From CAYUAI01 sp964442745 (lineage in GTDB: Bacteria > Pseudomonadota > Gammaproteobacteria > S012-40), in NCBI GenBank assembly GCA_964442745.1, contig CAYUAI010000073.1, forward strand, positions 1 through 20,064: a stretch of 20,064 bases of DNA, in the 5' to 3' direction. Positions 1 through 5,820 of this stretch are shown one piece after another (within the stretch, counting starts at the first letter, position 1; every line of letters starts with the position of its first letter). The position numbers and the translations under genes were made by a program. The notes below the pieces were generated by a model. That model made no database searches, was not told where the DNA came from, and worked only from the letters and a program-made list of their open reading frames with translations.

Positions 1-2
1 AG

Positions 3-482
3 CATAGTGCTCCGTCAAATAGTTGTCTAACCATTCAAACCTGTCCAAAGTCCAATAAAGAAACTGTCGTAATTGAAGCTATTACATGGGAATATGAAGC
101 CCCTCTTGGTGTTCCCTATGGCTCTTCATTTGGCTCGGATGATGAACGTTTCCCTGGTTATGTCAGGGACATTGGCGTTGGTATAACTTATCATCGTTTT
201 CTCTATAAAAAACTATTTTCAAGCATCAATATCACCCTATTTTATCAAGAATATTTCACGCCAAAAAACGAAAAGTTACAAACTGGTTTTCAATTATTTC
301 TTACACTTAGATTCGGCTATCGTATACCATTATTTAATAATCGCGCTTTTCTCGAACCATCTATTGCATTCACCCATTGGCCTATCAACACCAATTTACC
401 TGAGTCTTTTCAAAAACAGGAAAACAAATGGCCAAATTATTTTTTGTTAGAGCCTGGCCTAAATTTTGGAATTATGTTTTAG
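3..482 (+). CDS. 3' end of a probable outer-membrane beta-barrel protein (partial)
   Basis: The frame is open from the window edge to a TAG at 480-482 and has no internal stop and no usable start, so this is the last 159 residues of a gene that begins upstream. I do not recognise the family. The chain shows alternating hydrophobic and aromatic strand-like stretches (IGVGITYHRFLY, SSINITLFYQEYF, LQTGFQLFLTLRFGYRI, LLEPGLNFGIMF) and ends in a terminal phenylalanine, the usual C-terminal signature recognised by the BAM machinery in outer-membrane barrels. It is therefore probably an outer-membrane or surface protein of unknown role (inference). It lies 18 bp before an attC-like inverted repeat, so it could be a cassette gene in the opposite orientation to the next small gene, or simply a neighbour. 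Confidence 0.6.
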   Translation, partial: HSAPSNSCLTIQTCPKSNKETVVIEAITWEYEAPLGVPYGSSFGSDDERFPGYVRDIGVGITYHRFLYKKLFSSINITLFYQEYFTPKNEKLQTGFQLFLTLRFGYRIPLFNNRAFLEPSIAFTHWPINTNLPESFQKQENKWPNYFLLEPGLNFGIMF

Positions 483-500
483 GGTATTTCCCTTTCAGAC

Positions 501-630
501 ACATAACGTTGGGTATGACGGAACGCTGACAACGAAGACAATATGCTAGATAAGCCATCAAACCCTCCTGAAATTGATGATCTAAAACCACCACTGAAAA
601 GGCGTTCCGCGTCGATGGCCGTTGTTATGT
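501..630 (-). repeat. attC-like imperfect inverted repeat (candidate integron recombination site)
   Basis: A 130-bp segment is bounded by perfect 7-bp inverted ends, ACATAAC at 501-507 and GTTATGT at 624-630. A second perfect 8-bp inverted pair lies inside them, CGGAACGC at 519-526 and GCGTTCCG at 602-609. Two nested short palindromes separated by spacers of unequal length, with GTT at the outer border, is the layout of integron attC sites, and 130 bp is within the known size range. The ends deviate slightly from the RYYYAAC/GTTRRRY consensus. Orientation is taken as minus because one end lies only 4 bp past the stop of the minus-strand gene at 635-838. No integrase gene is in the window. Confidence 0.45.
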
Positions 631-634
631 GATT

Positions 635-838
635 TTATATGTCATTGAAATAAAAAATTACACAGCCCTTTCCATTGGAAGCTATAATTTTTAAATCGCT
701 GGCACTCATCGATTGAGGGTTTTTAGTTATTAGCTTTGCCTGCTTTTTACTTGCATTAGAAGCAATTATTTTTAAATCTGACGATGAATATTTCTTTGCA
801 TTAAGAACTAAACCACCACCATTGTTCTCGGTTTTCAC
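635..838 (-). CDS. Small protein with two tandem DLKIIASN repeats, possible cassette gene
   Basis: This is a 67-residue protein of unknown function with a GTG start at 836-838. It consists of two similar units: residues about 17-40 (YSSSDLKIIASNAS...) and about 43-67 (MSASDLKIIASNGK...). Both keep the octamer DLKIIASN, and the second ends in a hydrophobic strand (CVIFYF). The duplication is also visible in DNA: 22 of 25 bases match between 673-697 and 754-778. There is no signal peptide, membrane helix or known catalytic motif. No clear Shine-Dalgarno precedes the GTG. The start lies 10 bp after a GTTATGC core-like site (849-855, minus strand) and the stop lies 4 bp before the attC-like repeat, as expected for a compact gene cassette. 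The codon-level divergence between repeats is mostly synonymous, which supports real coding. Confidence 0.6.
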   Translation of the reverse strand: MKTENNGGGLVLNAKKYSSSDLKIIASNASKKQAKLITKNPQSMSASDLKIIASNGKGCVIFYFNDI

Positions 839-848
839 TGGATGTGAG

Positions 849-855
849 GCATAAC
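849..855 (-). other. Second GTTATGC core-like site upstream of the small cassette-like gene
   Basis: GCATAAC on the plus strand (GTTATGC on the minus strand) repeats the outer end of the attC-like element in the same orientation as 501-507. A cassette bounded by these two sites would be about 350 bp and would carry only the 67-residue gene. No matching partner arm is seen between 856 and 1020, so the upstream site, if real, is only half preserved. Another CATAAC lies at about 873. Confidence 0.3.
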
Positions 856-971
856 TACAACGTAGTATTCATCATAACGAAGTAATCACTTTAATTTCCT
901 TGCAATTTCCTGGCTTGCCAGTAATTTTGACCTGAAGGGGTCATACCTGGCGGCTAAAGCGACAGATCGAC

Positions 972-1388
972 CTAGGCGGAACAGACGATCTGCCGGCCAT
1001 TAAATTCCCCCCTGTTAAGTATCATGCGGCCAAAACGCGCAGCATCCCTCAGTGTGGTATTGAATCCGCCAGTGGCAATCGCCATATAGGCACGATCGAC
1101 TGTAATATAGGCGTCATGCTCTGCACCCAGTTTTGACCAGATATTTTCTCGCACAAAGCGATCATAAGCCATACTCGAGATTCTGGCGATTAACCAGCCA
1201 AGAACATATGAGTTGGCGGAGTTGCAGTCGAAGACAAGTGGATTGTTAGCTCTTTGGATATAAGGTTGATTTATGCCCACTCCATCGTATTCTTCTCCCT
1301 TTTTAAATCGGGTGAGCGAAGCGATTCGTGTCAGACCGTATAGTATACGGACAGAACAAGCTGGCATTGATTGGACCAAACGATTCAT
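972..1388 (-). pseudogene. Fragment of a NylB-like (6-aminohexanoate-dimer hydrolase type) serine hydrolase
   Basis: The minus-strand frame carries a stretch typical of the beta-lactamase-fold serine hydrolases related to NylB/EstB: FDCNSANSYVLGWLIARIS, then IWSKLGAEHDAYITVD, then LRDAARFGRMILNRG and FNGRQIV. Only about 90 residues of a normally 350-450-residue enzyme are present. The catalytic SxxK motif of this fold should lie upstream and is absent. The N-terminal 45 or so residues do not look like the family. At the 3' end the frame stops right after GRQIV, where relatives continue with a proline, and a shifted frame stays open for a short distance. It is a remnant, not a working enzyme. 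A MITE-like element lies 24 bp beyond its 5' edge. Confidence 0.65.
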
Positions 1389-1415
1389 TTTATTTCACGA
1401 TAAAAAATACACTAA

Positions 1416-1618
1416 GGAATGGGCACGCAATAACTTTCCATTTTGGCATCTTATCTTGGCCCGTTCTCCAAAGCTCACGCCCCTTGCCTACTTCCCTGTA
1501 GGGAATCAAAAAATACTCACTTTAACCCGGCTAGAGTGGCATTTTTTTTTCTCAATCAGAATGAACAAATACAAACCAAATCTAAGCGAAAAACAGGGAA
1601 GTTATTCCATGCCCATTC
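1416..1618. mobile_element. MITE-like element with about 25-bp terminal inverted repeats and CTAA duplication
   Basis: The left end (1416 onward, GGAATGGGCACGCAATAACT) recurs inverted at the right end (up to 1618, read on minus as GAATGGGCATGGAATAACTT), with two mismatches over the first 22 positions. The four bases CTAA occur directly on both sides (1412-1415 and 1619-1622), as expected for target-site duplication. The 203-bp length leaves no room for a transposase. A CTAA (YTAR) duplication together with ends beginning GG resembles elements mobilised by IS5-group transposases, but that link is inference. The plus-strand frame running through it (1273-1743) has no recognisable protein content. 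Confidence 0.6.
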
Positions 1619-1754
1619 CTAAACACATGGCAGAGCCAAAAATCGCCGGTTTTTTAACGGATCAGGCGGTGAACAGAGACATTAGAGGGACAAATCCTTC
1701 TGCTGCTGAAGCCACATACTGGATACTCCTTTTCGTGGGTTAATTGATATGTTT

Positions 1755-1972
1755 TTATGTCAAACTCACAGATAACCGGACGCCGGTATCAAAACCCATG
1801 TGAATGCCGAGCCCCTGAAACCCATCACCCATAAACAATCAAGGAAAGGCGCTCGGCGTTGACGACACCGTTATACGATTGAGCCTTCCAGGGTATCCAT
1901 CACACGAAATCTCAATCCAACGCCAACCTGAGCCGCCTTGAATAGACCCAAGCCGGATCGAAGTCGAATCAT
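1755..1972 (-). pseudogene. Frame-shifted remnant, probably the C-terminus of an outer-membrane protein
   Basis: Three consecutive minus-strand segments, each in a different frame, look like one decayed protein. 1972-1871 gives a 33-residue piece (SGLGLFKAAQVGVGLRFRVM...) ending in TAA. The next, about 1900-1815, gives YNGVVNAERLSLIVYG ending in TGA. The last, 1832-1755, gives GFQGLGIHMGFDTGVRLSVS ending in TAA. Strand-like alternation and a short hydrophobic C-terminus suggest a beta-barrel protein (inference). At least two frameshifts separate the parts. A competing reading is a 48-residue ORF at 1839-1985 with a good AGAAGGA ribosome-binding site, which would be a small gene downstream of the carbonic anhydrase. 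I regard that as less likely. Confidence 0.4.
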
Positions 1973-2049
1973 TTATTGATAGCATGTCGTTTCCTTCTCA
2001 AATCTCGCCAATCATTTCGATCACTGACTCTTGCCAAAAACCAAATTTC

Positions 2050-2694
2050 TTAATCAGTCAATGTCGTAAAGCGTTTACGTAGCTCAACCCATTCCTCTCT
2101 CGATATAGCACTCACATCCAGATTTCTTAATAAGCCATCAGATAAGCCATAAATCCAGCCATGTATTGATATATCCTGCCCACGTTTCCAGGCATCTTGC
2201 AAAATCGTGGTACTCCCCACATTAATCACTTGTTCCGCTATATTTAACTCCGTTAAGCGGTCTGCTTTTTTCTCAATATCGCTGATGGTATTCAGTTGCT
2301 TTCTGTGCCGCACAGCAATGTCGCTGATATTACGTAGCCAATTATCAATCAGCCCGTTTGAAGTTTCTTCCAGCGCCGCACGGACACCACCGCAACCGTA
2401 ATGACCACAAACAATGACATGTTTAACTTTTAAAACCTCAACCGCATACTGAAGTACAGACAAACAATTCATGTCCGTATGCACCACAATATTCGCTACA
2501 TTACGATGAACAAAAAGCTCACCCGGTAATAATCCAACGATTTCATTCGCCGTAACCCGGCTATCGGAGCAACCGATCCATAAATACTGGGGAGACTGTT
2601 GCTTAGCCAGTTTTTGGAAAAAACCGGGTTTTTGTTGCTCGATTTCAGTTGCCCAATTTCGATTATTGGTGAACAATTTATCCAATGGTTCCAC
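2050..2694 (-). CDS. can: Beta-class carbonic anhydrase
   Basis: Interconverts CO2 and bicarbonate in the cytoplasm. The CSDSR motif gives zinc ligand Cys42 with the Asp44/Arg46 dyad, and HYGCGG gives His98 and Cys101, identical in numbering to E. coli Can. GELFVHRNVAN, NCLSVLQYAVEVLKVKH and the late IHGWIYGLSDGLLRDLD-type segment are also family hallmarks. The frame is open six codons further to a TTG at 2712, but the GTG at 2692-2694 aligns the N-terminus with E. coli Can and has a GAGAGAG ribosome-binding site upstream, so it is chosen here (214 residues). The enzyme could supply bicarbonate for carboxylations and also process CO2 released by the urease encoded 3 kb away (inference). It is monocistronic as far as can be seen. 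Confidence 0.93.
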   Translation of the reverse strand: MEPLDKLFTNNRNWATEIEQQKPGFFQKLAKQQSPQYLWIGCSDSRVTANEIVGLLPGELFVHRNVANIVVHTDMNCLSVLQYAVEVLKVKHVIVCGHYGCGGVRAALEETSNGLIDNWLRNISDIAVRHRKQLNTISDIEKKADRLTELNIAEQVINVGSTTILQDAWKRGQDISIHGWIYGLSDGLLRNLDVSAISREEWVELRKRFTTLTD

Positions 2695-2912
2695 TAATTT
2701 TCTCTCTCTCAATAAATTGACTTGACGAAAAGTTAATACTACCGATTAATTGCCAAAAATCAACACCACCATGTGCAGCAAAATATATCCATCGCGAATT
2801 ATTTTTAGTCATTCATGTGCACTCGCCCCAAGCTTCAATTAGCCATTTGATATGAACTAAACACAGTCATCAGAAATCAGGATCTTCAGGGTGAGGTTTT
2901 CCTTTCCCTGCT

Positions 2913-3014
2913 TCAAGATACCTTCGCCTTTGTCCAGGCTTCAAATACGCCTTCTATCGGTGCGCTGAAAACACACGACAGACAGTTAAAACAGCCTGAT
3001 CGTTTGATGATGCT
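2913..3014 (-). pseudogene. Remnant of an SRPBCC/AHSA1-domain protein, 5' end only
   Basis: Directly after the stop of the ArsR gene, the same strand encodes SCVFSAPIEGVFEAWTKAK, which matches the conserved start of AHSA1/SRPBCC proteins (pattern RVFDAPIERVFEAWTDPE). The frame ends at a TGA (2913-2915) after about 30 codons, there is no start codon (ATC where ATG is expected), and the following 200 bp to the carbonic anhydrase show no further recognisable domain. Known genomes often carry this gene in an operon with exactly this kind of ArsR regulator. Here the partner has been lost, leaving the regulator alone. Confidence 0.6.
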
Positions 3015-3017
3015 AGC

Positions 3018-3371
3018 TTATCCATTTTTTTTCGATTTCTTATCCGCCGTCTCATTGAGATACGTATCTAACGTATCCAACTGGGTATTCCAAAATTTTT
3101 CATAAAAAGTAATCCATTCTGCCACTTCATTCATGGATTGTGGTACCAGACGACAACGGTGGACTCGGCCAATGATTTGTCTTCGCAACAATCCAGCTTT
3201 TTCTAACACCTTGAGATGCTTAGTAATGGCGGGTTTTGAAATATCAAAGGGTTTTGCCAGCTCCATCACGGACATTTCCCCTTCACAAAGCCGCAACAGT
3301 ATCGCCCTTCGGGTTGAATCAGAAAGAGCTGAAAAGATGATGTCCAGTTGCTGCGCACTATAGTTAACCAT
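3018..3371 (-). CDS. ArsR-family winged-helix transcriptional regulator
   Basis: A 117-residue DNA-binding repressor of the ArsR/SmtB fold. Residues 9-30 (DIIFSALSDSTRRAILLRLC) are the typical first helices, and 37-62 (ELAKPFDISKPAITKHLKVLEKAGLL) are the helix-turn-helix with its recognition helix. RQIIGRVHRCRLVP forms the wing, and EWITFYEKFWNTQLDTLDTYL is the C-terminal dimerisation helix. No cysteine cluster for metal sensing is present. It belongs by eye to the non-metal subgroup (SdpR/YczG-like) that accompanies SRPBCC proteins. The downstream partner is degenerate. No Shine-Dalgarno is visible, and the predicted promoter puts the transcript start at or next to the ATG, suggesting a leaderless message. 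The ATG overlaps a 10-bp palindrome that could be its own operator. Confidence 0.88.
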   Translation of the reverse strand: MVNYSAQQLDIIFSALSDSTRRAILLRLCEGEMSVMELAKPFDISKPAITKHLKVLEKAGLLRRQIIGRVHRCRLVPQSMNEVAEWITFYEKFWNTQLDTLDTYLNETADKKSKKNG

Positions 3372-3376
3372 ATGGT
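3367..3376. promoter_or_regulatory. 10-bp palindrome over the ArsR start codon, possible operator
   Basis: ACCATATGGT is a perfect palindrome spanning the start codon and the predicted transcription start. Autoregulation by binding near the own promoter is usual for ArsR proteins. The site is short, so the assignment is tentative. Confidence 0.3.
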
Positions 3377-3378
3377 GT

Positions 3379-3407
3379 ACTGTAAGAAATCATTGCCACG
3401 CTGTCAA
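3379..3407 (-). promoter_or_regulatory. Sigma-70-like promoter for the ArsR gene
   Basis: On the minus strand a perfect TTGACA (3402-3407) is followed after exactly 17 bp by TACAGT (3379-3384), a 4-of-6 match to TATAAT. The normal start point, 6-8 bp after the -10 box, falls at 3371-3373, which is the A of the ATG or the base or two before it. Confidence 0.5.
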
Positions 3408-3657
3408 ATGCCATTTCAATAACCCGTCTTTTTGTCCAGCAACAAAATATCAAACACAGTTAACGCTTAAAAATAAATCACTACGGGTATATTCAATATT
3501 TTCGAACGTTTTGACCAAAATAATTCACTATACGGCGCTATCTCGTCGCGTATACTGACCATGAGTGAATCAATCTATTTAGGATATTCAGACGTGATTT
3601 AAGCAAAGTTATCAATTCTGATACATAACTCAATATTGTTAAACAGAGGAAAAAAAC

Positions 3658-3888
3658 ATGACCCTATATCAAAAAGGTGAACCTTATGCAGTCGATGTAA
3701 AATCCAGCAATACGGTCTATATTTGTCAATGTGGCAAGACTAATAACGCCCCCTTTTGTGACGGAAGTCATCAGGGCTCTGCAAAAGAACCGCTGGCTCA
3801 TACTGCAACCAGCGATGAAACACTCTATATCTGTGGTTGCGGTAAGTCAGGCAATATCCCTTTTTGTGACGGCAGCCACAACAGCTAA
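3658..3888 (+). CDS. Tandem CDGSH-type iron-sulfur protein
   Basis: A 76-residue protein with two CDGSH iron-sulfur domains, each binding a [2Fe-2S] cluster through three Cys and one His. The first set is Cys23, Cys25, Cys34, His38 (CQCGKTNNAPFCDGSH) and the second is Cys59, Cys61, Cys70, His74 (CGCGKSGNIPFCDGSH). Two motifs in one short chain is the type-3 (MitoNEET-related protein 2-like) arrangement. No signal peptide or membrane anchor is present, so it is probably a soluble cytoplasmic protein in redox or cluster transfer. Its precise role in bacteria is not established. An AGAGGA ribosome-binding site precedes the ATG. It is divergent from the ArsR gene, separated by 286 bp that hold the ArsR promoter and possibly one for this gene. 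Confidence 0.92.
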   Translation: MTLYQKGEPYAVDVKSSNTVYICQCGKTNNAPFCDGSHQGSAKEPLAHTATSDETLYICGCGKSGNIPFCDGSHNS

Positions 3889-3910
3889 AATCCATCGGCA
3901 AATTTTAATC

Positions 3911-4002
3911 GACATTGAGCAGCCTGGCGTTTAAAAACCCCCCCGAAAATTTTTGTGGGATCTAGCTCCCAAGCAAAATCAAATGATAGACTGCTCAATG
4001 TC
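3911..4002. repeat. Nested inverted repeat between the CDGSH and methyltransferase genes
   Basis: A perfect 12-bp inverted repeat (GACATTGAGCAG at 3911-3922, CTGCTCAATGTC at 3991-4002) encloses a second stem at about 3950-3980. In that stem TTTTG and TGGGA pair with TCCCA and CAAAA around a 6-base loop, with a 2-base bulge. As RNA this would be a long two-part hairpin just ahead of the O-methyltransferase ribosome-binding site. It could be a terminator for the upstream gene, a leader structure or a small repeat element. A short AGTTTT follows the outer stem, but there is no strong U-tract. Confidence 0.45.
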
Positions 4003-4025
4003 AGTTTTAACCAGGATCATCAAAA

Positions 4026-4688
4026 ATGCCAAAAACCATTGTTACCATGACAGACCCTTTATATGAATACATGCTTGATACCTGGTTACGTGAGCCAGAC
4101 GTATTAAAAGAATTGCGAGCAGAAACCGCACAACTAGACATGTCCGCGATGCAAATTTCTCCAGACCAAGGGCAATTCATGGCCTTCTTAGTCACGTTAC
4201 TTGGTGCAAAACGTATTATCGAAGTCGGTACGTTTACTGGGTATAGCGCACTAGCCATGGCCTTGGCGACGGCGGAAGATGCAAAAATTATTTGCTGCGA
4301 CGTAAGTGATGAATGGACAAGTATGGGTCAAAAATATTGGAAAAAAGCCGCCGTTGAAAATAAAATCGATTTACGCTTGGCACCCGCACTCGATACCTTG
4401 AATGATTTATTAGCAAAAGGGGAAAATAGCTTTGACTTTGCTTTTATCGATGCCGATAAAATAAACTACGATGCCTATTATGAAGCCTGCTATTCGCTAG
4501 TGAAACCCAATGGAATTGTCGCCATTGATAATGTCTTTTGGGGTGGCTCGGTGGCGGATACTTCACAACAAGATGACGATACCAACGCCATTCGTGCCTT
4601 AAATGAAAAACTACAACAGGATAAGCGGATCGATCTTTCGATTATACCCATTGGCGATGGTTTAACATTGGCGCGTAAGCGGAGCTGA
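4026..4688 (+). CDS. SAM-dependent O-methyltransferase, CCoAOMT/MdmC-like (family 3)
   Basis: A 220-residue class I methyltransferase that transfers a methyl group from S-adenosylmethionine to a hydroxyl, typically on catechol-like substrates, with a divalent metal. Residues 64-74 (IIEVGTFTGYS) are the SAM-binding motif I, and Asp92 is the likely ribose-binding acid (CCDVSDEW). FAFIDADKINY (138-148) and AIDNVFWGGSV (166-176) carry the metal-ligand aspartates and asparagine (Asp142, Asp168, Asn169) typical of the CCoAOMT group. The length is normal for bacterial members. An AGGA ribosome-binding site lies 9 bp before the ATG. The natural substrate cannot be told. It probably forms a transcription unit with the MEKHLA gene that starts 22 bp downstream. 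Confidence 0.9.
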   Translation: MPKTIVTMTDPLYEYMLDTWLREPDVLKELRAETAQLDMSAMQISPDQGQFMAFLVTLLGAKRIIEVGTFTGYSALAMALATAEDAKIICCDVSDEWTSMGQKYWKKAAVENKIDLRLAPALDTLNDLLAKGENSFDFAFIDADKINYDAYYEACYSLVKPNGIVAIDNVFWGGSVADTSQQDDDTNAIRALNEKLQQDKRIDLSIIPIGDGLTLARKRS

Positions 4689-4710
4689 GAAGACTTATTG
4701 GTTTCCCCCG

Positions 4711-5178
4711 ATGCATGAACCCAGTGAACATAACGCGCACCTAGTCGCACATGTTAATCTATTGCTCGACAGCTTTCGACGGTTAACCGGACGTCACTTG
4801 CTGGATGCAAACTCAGCGGGGGCGACCGCCGCGAAAACCATTTTTTATGCGCCCTTTGTGATTGTCTCCCATGACATGGCTGACGATCCTGTATTTAATT
4901 ATGCCAATCAAACGGCGCTTGAACTGTTTGAAATGAGATGGATAGATTTTACGGCACTTCCCTCTCGACAATCAGCCGAAGCGCCCAACCAAGACGAGCG
5001 GGCGCGTTTACTGACTGAAGTCAGTGTCAATGGATTTATCTCTAATTATTCCGGCATTCGTATTTCCGCCAGCGGCCGAAAATTTTTTATTCAACAAGCC
5101 ACCGTATGGAATCTGATCGATATTCATGGCAACAAGCACGGTCAAGCGGCCACCTTTAGTCATTGGCGGTATGTATAA
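4711..5178 (+). CDS. MEKHLA-domain (PAS-like) protein
   Basis: The 155-residue chain matches the MEKHLA domain, a stand-alone PAS-like fold found in some bacteria and at the C-terminus of plant HD-ZIP III factors. Recognisable parts are FVIVSHDMADDPVFNYANQTALELFEM (about 50-76), then WIDFTALPSRQSAE, then ERARLLTEVSVNGFISNYSGIRIS and a final strand FFIQQATVWNLIDIHG with GQAATFSHW. It presumably senses or binds a small ligand, but none has been proven. No output domain is attached. The ATG has no clear ribosome-binding site, so it may be translated by coupling to the methyltransferase 22 bp upstream. Its stop is only 2 bp from the ureG stop on the opposite strand. Confidence 0.82.
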   Translation: MHEPSEHNAHLVAHVNLLLDSFRRLTGRHLLDANSAGATAAKTIFYAPFVIVSHDMADDPVFNYANQTALELFEMRWIDFTALPSRQSAEAPNQDERARLLTEVSVNGFISNYSGIRISASGRKFFIQQATVWNLIDIHGNKHGQAATFSHWRYV

Positions 5179-5180
5179 CT

Positions 5181-5801
5181 CTATAATGCATGCCCCAGCA
5201 AACCTTCCCGCCTAATAAACTGCTCAATCTCATCCACCCCCTGACCATTTTTCATGTTGGTAAAAACAAAAGGCCGCTCGCCGCGCATTTTTTTTGCGTC
5301 CCGCTCCATGACAACTAATGATGCTCCCACATATGGGGCAAGATCGGTTTTGTTAATGATTAATAAATCTGAACGGGTAATGCCAGGTCCGCCTTTGCGT
5401 GGAATTTTATCACCCGCCGACACATCGATCACATACAGTGTCAAATCAGAAAGTTCCGGGCTAAAAGTGGCACTCAAGTTATCGCCACCGCTTTCCACAA
5501 AGATTACATCTAACTGATCAAAGCGTTGGCATAATTCATCAATGGCCCCCAGATTCATCGAGGCATCTTCTCGAATCGCGGTATGTGGACAGCCACCCGT
5601 TTCAACACCGATAATACGATCTTCGGATAAGGCTTGCTGATGCACTAAGAATTGCGCATCTTCCTGGGTATAAATATCATTGGTCACCACCGCCAATTGA
5701 TAACTGTTGCGCATTTTTTTACACAATGCCGCCACCAATGCGGTTTTACCCGAGCCTACCGGCCCTCCCACGCCAACGCGTAAGGCAGATTGTTTTATCA
5801 T
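5181..5801 (-). CDS. ureG: Urease accessory GTPase UreG
   Basis: The 206-residue SIMIBI-class GTPase couples GTP hydrolysis to nickel delivery into apo-urease together with UreD, UreF and UreE. GGPVGSGKT (12-20) is the P-loop. The Cys71-Pro72-His73 motif within ETGGCPHTAIRED binds nickel at the dimer interface. ESGGDNL (103-109) and NKTDL (150-154) are further G-motifs. Length and motifs are normal. It is the last gene of the urease cluster, 19 bp after ureF, and converges on the MEKHLA gene with 2 bp between stops, leaving no room for a separate terminator. Confidence 0.97.
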   Translation of the reverse strand: MIKQSALRVGVGGPVGSGKTALVAALCKKMRNSYQLAVVTNDIYTQEDAQFLVHQQALSEDRIIGVETGGCPHTAIREDASMNLGAIDELCQRFDQLDVIFVESGGDNLSATFSPELSDLTLYVIDVSAGDKIPRKGGPGITRSDLLIINKTDLAPYVGASLVVMERDAKKMRGERPFVFTNMKNGQGVDEIEQFIRREGLLGHAL

Positions 5802-5820
5802 TCGCTTTCATCTCTTACAT

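Noticed and set aside
1273..1743. 156-codon plus-strand ORF
   Set aside because: It runs antisense through the NylB-like fragment and through the whole MITE-like element, has no ribosome-binding site and no protein-like pattern.
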